Assembly: GCF_000764185.1 (NCBI RefSeq)
Contig: NZ_JQEC01000042.1
Coordinates: forward strand, 62,001 to 126,000
DNA length: 64,000 nucleotides
Source: Colwellia psychrerythraea
Lineage (GTDB): Bacteria > Pseudomonadota > Gammaproteobacteria > Enterobacterales > Alteromonadaceae
Direction: 5' to 3'
The notes under the pieces: generated by a model
Database searches by the model: none
The model's input: the letters and a program-made list of their open reading frames with translations, nothing else
Told to the model about the DNA's origin: nothing
Shown: positions 7,872-15,818 of the stretch, piece after piece
How positions within the stretch are numbered: the first letter of the stretch is position 1
How the letters are laid out: each line of letters opens with the position of its first letter
Position numbers and translations under genes: made by a program

Positions 7872-10360
7872 GTTTATTAAAAAAAGCCTTATTCCAAGGC
7901 ATAACACGGGTCTTTTCATTGCCGCGTTTAAGTGTGCCGTTAATCTTAACCCTTGGCTTAACCTTAGGCGCAGTATTAAGTGTTATTTCAATTTCATCAA
8001 CTTTGTTATATCAACCATTGCAAGGGGTGAAAAATGAGGCCTCGCTGCAAACCTTTGATTATCGTTTTAATATGTCAGATACCTTGAGTGTTTCCTATTG
8101 GAATATGAATCGCTTGGTCGATTTTAGTGAACATTTTGGCGATATAGGTGAATGGGCGGGCATTGCCCCTTCTGAGCAAGATGTGGTTGTTAACAACACC
8201 ACCTTTGCGACCACCCGTTATGACGCCTCAAGTAACATTCTTTCTGTATTAGGTAGCCAATTATTACTCGGAGATGACGTTACAGTTGAATCGCCAGAGA
8301 AATATGTGTGGATATCAAACAGCCTATGGCAAAGTGCTTTTGCTGGTGTTAAATCGGTTATTGGTAAACAAGTAACCATTACCAATAAAAACTATATCAT
8401 TGCCGGTGTTATTGAAGATGTAATGGCGATAAAAAGTAATCAAGCGGTTTTAGCGCAACAAGTTTGGTTTATCGCCAACCTAACGAAGATAAAAGCGCAA
8501 ACGGATAACGTTGGTAACATTAGTAATGATATTGATAACCTCATTCTAAAATCGACAAATGGCCAAGCGCGGTTACCATCACAAACAGAAGTTGATGCCT
8601 GGTTAGAAGATTATGTCACCCGCAATGTTGATGGCGACCAAGTGCAAATGTTCATGGATTTTATGAATAGCACCAATAAAGTCGCGAAAGGCAGTAGCTA
8701 CCGCAGCAATATGTTAGGGGAAACTGAAAGTTTACTTATTGCCTTATTTACCGCGGTAATTGGCTTGTTGTTAATGGCAACACTTAACTTACTTAATTTA
8801 TTTATCGCACATTACCAAGGGCGTACCAAAGAGTTCGCTATCCAAATAAGCCTAGGCGCAAGTCTAACAAAAATGCGCTTATTGGTATTACTTGAAAACC
8901 TACCTAGTTTTATTTTAGCGGCATTAACCGGTTTATTAGTGACTGGTTGGGCAATAAAAAGTTTACCGCTAATTGCCGGTGATAGTTTACCTATGATTGA
9001 CGCCATTGCTATCGATGGTACAACCATCATAGCCTCAATTGTCATCATCTTAGTATTAAGCATTTTATTTAGCGCCTTGGCACTGGTTGATATTGATAAA
9101 CAGGCTTTGGGTAATAACTTAAACAGTAGTGGTAAAGGCATTCAAGCACAAAGTAATCAATGGTTAAGCCGGGTACTAATGGTATTGCAGCTTTCAATTG
9201 CTTCAATTTTACTCACTGCTTCGGTGATGATCGCTATGCAAAGTTATCAAGCCGTTTACCAAGATCTTGGTTATGAACTTGGCAATAGTTATGAAATTAG
9301 TATCACGGTTAGCGACGAAGAGTACGTTACGCAATTGAATGACTTTGACTCTTACGGTAAAAGCGAAGCTAAACAATTGCTTGATGGCTTATCTCAATTA
9401 ATAGAACAAGAAATAAGTGATAGCCAAGTCATTGTTCCTAACTATGGTCCTTTGTCTGGCTCATTACGAGTAAACGCTTTTCGTGATGAAGACTCAGGTC
9501 AGCGAGTTATCCACCAAATAAAAACGTTAAGTGCAAATTATTTCTCAACCTTCAATATCCCAGTATTAGCAGGCGCTAATTTAAGCCAAGCACAAATTGA
9601 TAATGATGAAGATAGAATTGTCATTGATGAAAATATGGCAAAAACACTATTTTCAGAGTTAACTTACCAAGAGATTATCGGAAAAACTATTCAAACGAGT
9701 CCTGATAGCTCAATCCCTCCTTCAATTGTTACTGGCATTGTTGCAAATACCTTGAGTCGAACGGGTATTGCTGACCCGATAGGTTTGCCTGCCATCTACT
9801 CTCACCGAATTAGACCTGGTACAACCATGCAGTTTACTGTGATGTTGCCTGAAGGAAAAACAGTTACTGCTGATATGTTAAGCAAAGAAATTAAACGCCA
9901 ATTTCCACGGTTAACTAATGTGGTAGTACAATCATTAGCTGACGTGTGGCAGAGACAAACGTTAAATCAACGCCTTAGTTTATGGATAGTGCTGGCAATG
10001 ACCGGCTTAACACTATTCCTTGCTGCTATTGGTGTTGCCGGTCTTACACAAATGACCACCAATCATAGAAAATACGAACTCGCCGTACGTATGGCAACTG
10101 GCGCCAAGCAAGCTAGATTGGTTAACTTTATTTTAAAAGACGCCTTATCAATGTTAGTGGTCGGCTTAGGTTTAGGTTTTATTGTCTCGGTACTTGCTTA
10201 TCAACAAATAGCACAAAGCTTGGAAATGTTACCTGACTTTAATTGGTTAGCGATGGCCTCATTAGATGCCGCCTTAGTGGTTATTGTTATTCTGTCAGTA
10301 ATTATGCCGGCATGGCGAGTGATCAGTAGTGATCCTATGCAAGCCCTAAGAGAAGAATAA
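7868..10360 (+). CDS. FtsX/MacB-type ABC permease with duplicated module
   Basis: The 830-residue inner-membrane protein has the architecture of two MacB-type halves: a transmembrane helix near 20-42, a large periplasmic domain, three helices (about 288-312, 338-362, 385-408), then another helix (about 440-462), a second periplasmic domain and three final helices (about 705-730, 755-780, 795-815). The segments SLGASLTKMRLLVLLE and ATGAKQARLVNFILKDAL are the paired FtsX coupling regions, and the C-terminus PMQALREE is typical. This makes it a fused dimer-like permease rather than the one-module MacB. It overlaps the ATPase gene by four bases and forms the export channel or mechanotransducer with it. 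Substrate unknown. Confidence 0.87.
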   Translation: MSLLKKALFQGITRVFSLPRLSVPLILTLGLTLGAVLSVISISSTLLYQPLQGVKNEASLQTFDYRFNMSDTLSVSYWNMNRLVDFSEHFGDIGEWAGIAPSEQDVVVNNTTFATTRYDASSNILSVLGSQLLLGDDVTVESPEKYVWISNSLWQSAFAGVKSVIGKQVTITNKNYIIAGVIEDVMAIKSNQAVLAQQVWFIANLTKIKAQTDNVGNISNDIDNLILKSTNGQARLPSQTEVDAWLEDYVTRNVDGDQVQMFMDFMNSTNKVAKGSSYRSNMLGETESLLIALFTAVIGLLLMATLNLLNLFIAHYQGRTKEFAIQISLGASLTKMRLLVLLENLPSFILAALTGLLVTGWAIKSLPLIAGDSLPMIDAIAIDGTTIIASIVIILVLSILFSALALVDIDKQALGNNLNSSGKGIQAQSNQWLSRVLMVLQLSIASILLTASVMIAMQSYQAVYQDLGYELGNSYEISITVSDEEYVTQLNDFDSYGKSEAKQLLDGLSQLIEQEISDSQVIVPNYGPLSGSLRVNAFRDEDSGQRVIHQIKTLSANYFSTFNIPVLAGANLSQAQIDNDEDRIVIDENMAKTLFSELTYQEIIGKTIQTSPDSSIPPSIVTGIVANTLSRTGIADPIGLPAIYSHRIRPGTTMQFTVMLPEGKTVTADMLSKEIKRQFPRLTNVVVQSLADVWQRQTLNQRLSLWIVLAMTGLTLFLAAIGVAGLTQMTTNHRKYELAVRMATGAKQARLVNFILKDALSMLVVGLGLGFIVSVLAYQQIAQSLEMLPDFNWLAMASLDAALVVIVILSVIMPAWRVISSDPMQALREE

Positions 10361-10417
10361 TTGCCTAAGTAATCAGAGCTCGGCAAAAACAGTCCGATAC
10401 CTATCGCTTTTATTGTT

Positions 10418-10445
10418 ATTACACTAGCCAATCGGCTAGTGTAAT
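10418..10445. repeat. 12-bp perfect stem-loop after the permease gene
   Basis: ATTACACTAGCC and GGCTAGTGTAAT pair around a four-base loop (AATC), 58 bases after the permease stop. No T-run follows, so it is not a classical terminator. It may protect or process the transcript, or be a protein-binding palindrome. Confidence 0.5.
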
Positions 10446-10510
10446 GGGCATACTAATACTGACTAGATTAATACCTTCAGGGTTAATATCTGCAAAGAAT
10501 GCCTAAAGTT

Positions 10511-10549
10511 AGCAAAGGAAACGACACAGTTCATTTCCTTTGCTTTATT
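10511..10549 (+). terminator. Rho-independent terminator of the transporter genes (possible attenuator)
   Basis: AGCAAAGGAAA (10511-10521) pairs perfectly with TTTCCTTTGCT (10534-10544), followed by TTATT. A second, mutually exclusive hairpin, TGCTTTATT (10541-10549) with AATAAAGCA (10562-10570), overlaps the 3' arm. The pair could modulate read-through from the transporter genes into the regulator gene. Confidence 0.5.
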
Positions 10550-10596
10550 ATGCTTTACCTTAATAAAGCAAAATCGTTCAATTTTTGGAAACCCCT

Positions 10597-11958
10597 ATGA
10601 CCAACGCCACTATTTTAATTGCTGATGATGACGAAGACATTCGTTTAGCATTAAATTTATTACTCAGCTCACAGGGCTATCAGATCATTGAAGCGGCTAA
10701 CGCTAAAGAGATCATCATACAAAGTAATCGCCAACAACCCGATTTAGTCCTGCTCGATATGAATTTTTCTCGAGATACTACCAGTGGTCAAGAAGGCTTA
10801 GAAATTTTAGAACAGTTACAACCGTTAAATATTCCGGTGATTTTAATGACGGCTTGGGGTTCAATTGAACTGGCAGTACAAGGGTTGCAAAAAGGCGCCA
10901 ATGATTTCATTGAAAAACCCTGGAATAAAGTAAAGCTGTTAAACAGTATCAAGCAGCAGTTAAGTTTTTCTCGGGTAAAAGAGCAAAACCAAGGTTACCG
11001 ACAATTACTGGCGCCTGACCATAAAAAATCTTGGGTCTGCCAATCACCTAAAATGCAGGCCATTGAAACTTTAGTTGAGCAGATAGCACCAACAGACGCC
11101 AATATATTAATATTAGGTGAAAATGGTACCGGTAAATCCCTACTCGCTGAACGTATTCATCAATTGTCATCGCGCCAGCAGGCGCCACTTATAGCAGTAA
11201 ATATGGCCGCTATTCCTGAAAATTTATTTGAGAGCGAGCTCTTTGGTCATCAAAAAGGTGCCTTTACTGATGCTAAACAAAACCGTATCGGCCGCTTTCA
11301 ATTAGCCGATAAAGGTACTTTGTTTTTTGATGAGATAGGCTCCTTGCCATTAACCCTGCAACCTAAATTATTACGGGTATTAGAAACCGGCCAATTTGAG
11401 GTGTTAGGCTCAAGCCAAACACAAGTGGCTGATGCCCGATTAATTAGCGCCACCAATGCCGATCTTAATCAATTAGTAACTGAGCAAGCCTTTCGCCAAG
11501 ACTTGTTATATCGTTTAAATACCATCGTTATTACCATTCCACCCCTACGTGAGCGACTTGAAGATATTGCAGACTTAGCCATTAGCTTTATCGCTAAATT
11601 TAGTGAAAAATATCGCAAGCAAACCTTAACCATTAGCCCTTGTGCGCTCAATAAATTAAAACAACACAACTGGCCGGGTAATATCCGTGAATTTAGTCAT
11701 GTCATTGAACGTGCTGTCCTACTGAGCAATACCGCCGAAATCACTGCGCAGCAATTATTAGTAGAAAGCATGGAGACCGCCAATAACGCCAATGATGCGG
11801 TAATATTGCAACCACTTGAACAAGCTGAAAAACAATTGATTGAAAAGGCTATGAGCGTTACTGGCGGTCAAGTAATAGAAGCAGCCAAATTACTCGATAT
11901 TTCACGTAATGCGCTTTATCGTCGCCTAGAAAAATTTGCTATTCAACATGCCGAATAA
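10597..11958 (+). CDS. NtrC-family sigma54-dependent response regulator
   Basis: The protein has a receiver domain (about 1-125) with phosphoacceptor Asp54 (LLDMNFS) and the acidic pair in IADDDED. An AAA+ domain follows (Walker A GENGTGKS, Walker B-like LFFDEIG, arginine region RLNTIVITIPPLRER), then a Fis-type helix-turn-helix at the end (AAKLLDISRNALYRRLEKF). The sigma54-contact loop reads GAFTDA (221-226) instead of the canonical GAFTGA. I use the ATG at 10597 because GGAA lies six bases upstream; an in-frame TTG at 10585 is possible but unlikely. It overlaps the histidine kinase gene and lies downstream of the exporter genes, which carry a sigma54-type promoter. Control of the exporter is therefore likely, though inferred. 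Confidence 0.9.
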   Translation: MTNATILIADDDEDIRLALNLLLSSQGYQIIEAANAKEIIIQSNRQQPDLVLLDMNFSRDTTSGQEGLEILEQLQPLNIPVILMTAWGSIELAVQGLQKGANDFIEKPWNKVKLLNSIKQQLSFSRVKEQNQGYRQLLAPDHKKSWVCQSPKMQAIETLVEQIAPTDANILILGENGTGKSLLAERIHQLSSRQQAPLIAVNMAAIPENLFESELFGHQKGAFTDAKQNRIGRFQLADKGTLFFDEIGSLPLTLQPKLLRVLETGQFEVLGSSQTQVADARLISATNADLNQLVTEQAFRQDLLYRLNTIVITIPPLRERLEDIADLAISFIAKFSEKYRKQTLTISPCALNKLKQHNWPGNIREFSHVIERAVLLSNTAEITAQQLLVESMETANNANDAVILQPLEQAEKQLIEKAMSVTGGQVIEAAKLLDISRNALYRRLEKFAIQHAE

Positions 11959-13291
11959 CATTAAAACATCAAGGCAACCCGTAAGCTTAAAGCTCAGTCA
12001 TGAGCAATGGCTGGCATTTGGCTTAACAAGTACCGTGTTAGTTATATTAGCGTTAGTTATTGCCTTAACTTACCAACTTGGTTGGAGCCTACTGGCAACT
12101 GCTACATTAGTGTTTTTTCTATCGTATCCGCTTATTTGGCTTGCTTGGCGCTGTTATAACTTTTGGCGACAAGCCATTATGCAACTCACCACCTATACGC
12201 AGGTTGTGCGCGAGGGTGAAACCAACTTACGTTTTAAAGGCCAACACCAAGACAATTTATTGGCTGAATTGCAGCAAGAAATATCTGCCCTAGCCATAGG
12301 TAACGCCAATAAAGTACAACAAAACCAAACGCTGGAAAATGTGCTAAGTCATATTCTCGACTCTTGGCCTATTCCGGTGTGCTTATTTGATGAAAATAAC
12401 CAGCTAAGCTACCGTAATATCGCCATGAAAGAAAAAATACAACAGCCCATGCTTATTGGTACTGCCGCGGAGGATTTAGGTTTTATTTTAGAAAATGACA
12501 ACCTAACTCACAGCCAGTTTAACCAACAATGGCAATGCCAAAGTGTTAGTTACTTATTTCAACAAAAACGCTGTCACATTTTTTCAGCATTAGATATTTC
12601 CCAGCCATTACATCAGCAACAAAGCATTACTCAGCAAAATATTATTCGAGTATTAGCCCATGAACTACGTAATTCATTAACACCTATGGCTTCAATGGCT
12701 GACACATTGTTATGTAATGATAGTTTTAATGAAGAACAAGTACGCATGGTACTGTGTCGGATTAAGCAACGAAGTGAACGCTTACTTAGCTTTATTGAGC
12801 AATATAGCCAATTGAGTCAATTACCGGCGCCGAAATTAAGCTGGTTTGATTTTAATGATTTACTTGATGAAGCAAAAGGCATGATCACCGAGCCTTGTTT
12901 AATCAATTATCAGGGCACTGACCAATGTTTTGCTGACGTACAACAGATGGCGCAAATATTAATTAATATTTTCAAGAACGCCCAAGAAGCTTGTCAGCAA
13001 GAACAATGTCAGATTGACATTTGTTTGTACTACCAACAAGAAAACTCACAAGGGTTTCAGCAAACCAAACAGGTTATTGAGATCACTGATAACGGCCCAG
13101 GTTTTGCCAACCTTGATAATGCTTTAACACCTTTTTACACCACTAAAAGTAATGGCTCAGGTATTGGGCTATCACTATGTGCTGAAATCACCCGCAATCA
13201 TGGTGGTGAGTTCACGTTAGAAAATACAGTCGACCGTGGCGCAAAAATCACTATGGTATGGCCGGTAGATAATGAAGCGCACCAACAATAA
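11948..13291 (+). CDS. Membrane sensor histidine kinase, partner of the sigma54 regulator
   Basis: With the ATG at 11948 the protein has 447 residues and overlaps the regulator gene by 11 bases. An upstream in-frame TTG at 11936 is less likely. Two adjacent membrane helices (about 23-43 and 45-65) are separated by only a few residues, so there is almost no periplasmic sensor. A PAS-like region follows (about 140-200: SWPIPVCLFDENNQLSYRN). The H-box VLAHELRNSLTPMAS has phospho-acceptor His238, the N-box is LINIFKNAQEA, and the ATP-lid glycines are in ITDNGPGF and GSGIGLSLCAEI. All catalytic motifs look intact. The signal is probably membrane or cytoplasmic, for example transporter state. Confidence 0.9.
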   Translation: MPNNIKTSRQPVSLKLSHEQWLAFGLTSTVLVILALVIALTYQLGWSLLATATLVFFLSYPLIWLAWRCYNFWRQAIMQLTTYTQVVREGETNLRFKGQHQDNLLAELQQEISALAIGNANKVQQNQTLENVLSHILDSWPIPVCLFDENNQLSYRNIAMKEKIQQPMLIGTAAEDLGFILENDNLTHSQFNQQWQCQSVSYLFQQKRCHIFSALDISQPLHQQQSITQQNIIRVLAHELRNSLTPMASMADTLLCNDSFNEEQVRMVLCRIKQRSERLLSFIEQYSQLSQLPAPKLSWFDFNDLLDEAKGMITEPCLINYQGTDQCFADVQQMAQILINIFKNAQEACQQEQCQIDICLYYQQENSQGFQQTKQVIEITDNGPGFANLDNALTPFYTTKSNGSGIGLSLCAEITRNHGGEFTLENTVDRGAKITMVWPVDNEAHQQ

Positions 13292-13661
13292 AGTTAATCA
13301 GCTTTACCTCTGTATTTTATCTTGTGTTTTATAACGCCACCTTACTTTGTTAGCGGTAAAGCGCAGTAATTATCCGACAACTTAAACGCGGTAATCAGCC
13401 GACAATTCGCTTACCTTCAATTAAAAATAACAGGTTAAAAATAAAAGCTTAAAACTAACAGGTTAAAAACTCCTTTATTAGCCTTATCAACAAACCATAA
13501 CCTCCGCAATACTGTGCAGATATCGTTACTATTCTTATACTTTGTTAGTAACCTGTTACTTTTTAGTAACAAAAACGTTGTGATTTAAAATTGCACAATG
13601 TAACAATTTGTGTTCTATTACCGACCTTAAAAATAATAACAACAATTTAAAGGGAATTTAG
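13292..13661. other. 370-bp intergenic region with short repeats
   Basis: This gap separates the kinase gene from the repeat/RHS locus. It contains an imperfect 19-bp direct repeat (CGCAGTAATTATCCGACAA at 13362-13380 and CGCGGTAATCAGCCGACAA at 13387-13405, 3 mismatches). It also has two copies of TAACAGGTTAAAAA (13428-13441, 13456-13469) and a hairpin at 13554-13571. The dense repeats fit a regulatory region or an insertion scar upstream of the accessory block. Confidence 0.5.
13554..13571. repeat. Hairpin TGTTACT-TTTT-AGTAACA
   Basis: A perfect 7-bp stem with a TTTT loop lies 90 bases before the secreted repeat protein. GTTACT/AGTAAC half-sites recur nearby (13534-13560), which suggests a protein-binding site rather than a terminator. 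Confidence 0.4.
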
Positions 13662-15818
13662 ATGTTCGAACTATCACGTTCATTTTTTGTTTGGCTAACA
13701 ATATTAAGCTTAGTATTTTTCAGTCAGGCGACATTAGCATTAAACCAATACGACAAAACAGAAGCCTTTTCTGTTAACGAAGATTCATCAAAAAGTCATA
13801 GTATTTATGGCTCAGAATCCACCACCTATCAATATTTAGGCTATAGTTCAACAAGCCATGGCAGTTTAACTTATAACTCATCCACCAAGTACATTACCTA
13901 TAAACCAACGGCAAACTATTGTGGTAGCGACACTTACACTTATTCACTGCATAAGTACACCTCTTCTGGCGGCGGTGGCGGTGGCGGTGGCGGTAGACCA
14001 CCTAATTTAAACGCAGTATCACAACCCTCGGCCGCTAAAGAGTCAGCTTCTTTACCAGCCCAGTTAACCTTATCTGACGATGTCAGCCAAATTACAGTAT
14101 CAAAAACCACTAAAGGTGCAACAACCTTAGGCACCATACATCACATAACTAGAATAACGGTTTATGTAACAGTAAATTGTATAAATGATGCGCCAACAAT
14201 CTCAAACATTGCGAGTAGAACCATCAGTGAAGATAGCAACACGGGTTATGTGCCTTTTACTATTGGCGATGTTGAAACCTCAACTAATTCACTCTCAATT
14301 TCAGTATCATCAAATAATACTGCACTTATACCTACCAGTAGAATAAATCTCGCTGGCTCTGGCGCTAACCGGTCGATTAGAGCCATACCATTAGCCAATA
14401 AATATGGCACAGCAAGAATTACAGTTACGGTAACAGATGGCAATGGCGCCACAAGATCGGATGCGTATTTGGTGGTTGTGAACTCGGTTAATGATATTCC
14501 CAGCACCTCTAATATCAGCAATAAAGCCATCAATGAAGACAGCAATACCGGTAATATAGCTTTTACCATTAGCGATGTTGAAACACCTGCCAGCACACTG
14601 TCACTTTCTGCTACCTCAAACAATACCAGCCTCATACCAATCAGCAGAATTAGCTTTGGCGGCTCTGGTTATTACCGTACGGTTAAAGTTACGCCGTTAG
14701 CAAACAAATATGGTAGTGCCACCATCACCGTGTATATTAAGGATAGCGACGGTGGCATAAGGTCCGATGCTTTTATAGTGACGGTAAACTCAGTTAACGA
14801 CGTACCTACTATTGCTAATATTACTAATAGGTCCATCAATGAAGACAGTAATACCGGCTATATCCCCTTCTCCATTGGTGATATAGAAACACCAACAAGC
14901 TCTTTAGTACTTTCTGTTACATCCAGTAAAACGAGCCTAATAGCCACCAGTGGCATATCTTTTGGTGGCTCAGGGGCAAACAGAACAGTTAAGGTAACAC
15001 CGCTTGCCAATCAATATGGTAGTGCAACAATCACAGTCACCGTAAGGGATGCACATGCAGGCATAAAATCAGATGCCTTTGTGGTTACGGTGAAATCGGT
15101 TAACGATGCCCCCACTATTACCGATATTACGGCTAAAACTATCGATGAAGACGGCAATACTGGTAACCTAAGCTTTACTATTGGTGATGTTGAGACGGCA
15201 ACCAGTTCACTAAAACTGTCGGTAACATCAACTAATCCCAGCCTCATACCAACCAGTCGTTTAGTGCTTGCTGGCTCAGGGGCTAACCGAACAATTAAGG
15301 TTACGCCATTAACAGATAAACATGGCAGTGCCACAATTACCGTAACCGTTGAAGATGCTGGTGGCGTAAAAAAATCAGATGCCTTTATTGTTACCGTAAA
15401 GCCCATTAATGACGCGCCGATAATATCTCAAGGCACAAATCACGAAATTAACTTACTTAAAGGCACCACAAAAACTATCACCTTAAGTGCTACAGATGTC
15501 GATAATAGTTCATTAACTTGGTCAATTAAAAGCCAAGCAAACAAAGGACTAGCAAGCGCGAATGCTACCACTGGTGTTATTTCTTATACCTCAAACTCCA
15601 ACGCACAAGCTGATGAGATTGATAGCTTTGTTGTACAAGTCAGTGATGGCAATAAAACCGCGAATATAACCATAGCAGTCACAGTAGTTGCCAATACCGT
15701 GCAGTATAAATACGATGCACGAGGAAGATTAATATCAGTGATTAGCTCTGCAAAAGAAGAAACTTCTTTTGCATATGATGATGCCGGAAATAGAACAACT
15801 GCAGGGAAAGCAAACTAA
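13662..15818 (+). CDS. Secreted cadherin-like tandem-repeat protein with C-terminal YD repeat
   Basis: This 718-residue protein has a Sec signal peptide (about 1-27, ending ATLA). A Gly-rich linker (about 105-115) separates an N-terminal beta domain from four tandem 102-residue cadherin/VCBS-like units. Each begins with ND(A/I/V)P(T/S) and contains a NEDSNTG- or SEDSNTG-like motif and a SDAF/SDAY strand; a related final domain follows (about 583-685). The last 30 residues (YKYDARGRLISVI...FAYDDAGNRT) are a single RHS-type YD repeat, unusual at the end of such a protein. The stop overlaps the start of the RHS gene (TAATG), so the two are translated together and presumably act together on the cell surface. 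The ribosome site AAGGGAA is strong. Function unknown; adhesion or display of the RHS partner is inferred. Confidence 0.8.
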   Translation: MFELSRSFFVWLTILSLVFFSQATLALNQYDKTEAFSVNEDSSKSHSIYGSESTTYQYLGYSSTSHGSLTYNSSTKYITYKPTANYCGSDTYTYSLHKYTSSGGGGGGGGGRPPNLNAVSQPSAAKESASLPAQLTLSDDVSQITVSKTTKGATTLGTIHHITRITVYVTVNCINDAPTISNIASRTISEDSNTGYVPFTIGDVETSTNSLSISVSSNNTALIPTSRINLAGSGANRSIRAIPLANKYGTARITVTVTDGNGATRSDAYLVVVNSVNDIPSTSNISNKAINEDSNTGNIAFTISDVETPASTLSLSATSNNTSLIPISRISFGGSGYYRTVKVTPLANKYGSATITVYIKDSDGGIRSDAFIVTVNSVNDVPTIANITNRSINEDSNTGYIPFSIGDIETPTSSLVLSVTSSKTSLIATSGISFGGSGANRTVKVTPLANQYGSATITVTVRDAHAGIKSDAFVVTVKSVNDAPTITDITAKTIDEDGNTGNLSFTIGDVETATSSLKLSVTSTNPSLIPTSRLVLAGSGANRTIKVTPLTDKHGSATITVTVEDAGGVKKSDAFIVTVKPINDAPIISQGTNHEINLLKGTTKTITLSATDVDNSSLTWSIKSQANKGLASANATTGVISYTSNSNAQADEIDSFVVQVSDGNKTANITIAVTVVANTVQYKYDARGRLISVISSAKEETSFAYDDAGNRTTAGKAN
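14184..15407 (+). repeat. Four 306-bp tandem in-frame repeats
   Basis: Repeat units begin at 14184, 14490, 14796 and 15102 (next boundary 15408), each exactly 306 bases (102 codons). The constant spacing with diverged third positions indicates old duplication under selection for length. Recombination between units would change the domain number. Confidence 0.8.

Noticed and set aside
10585..10596. TTG start for the NtrC-family regulator
   Set aside because: The ATG at 10597 has a correctly spaced GGAA and starts at the usual receiver-domain beginning. The TTG would place the ribosome site inside the coding sequence.
13940..15406. Several minus-strand ORFs across the cadherin-like repeats
   Set aside because: They are antisense shadows created by the repeated sense-strand sequence and lack ribosome sites.
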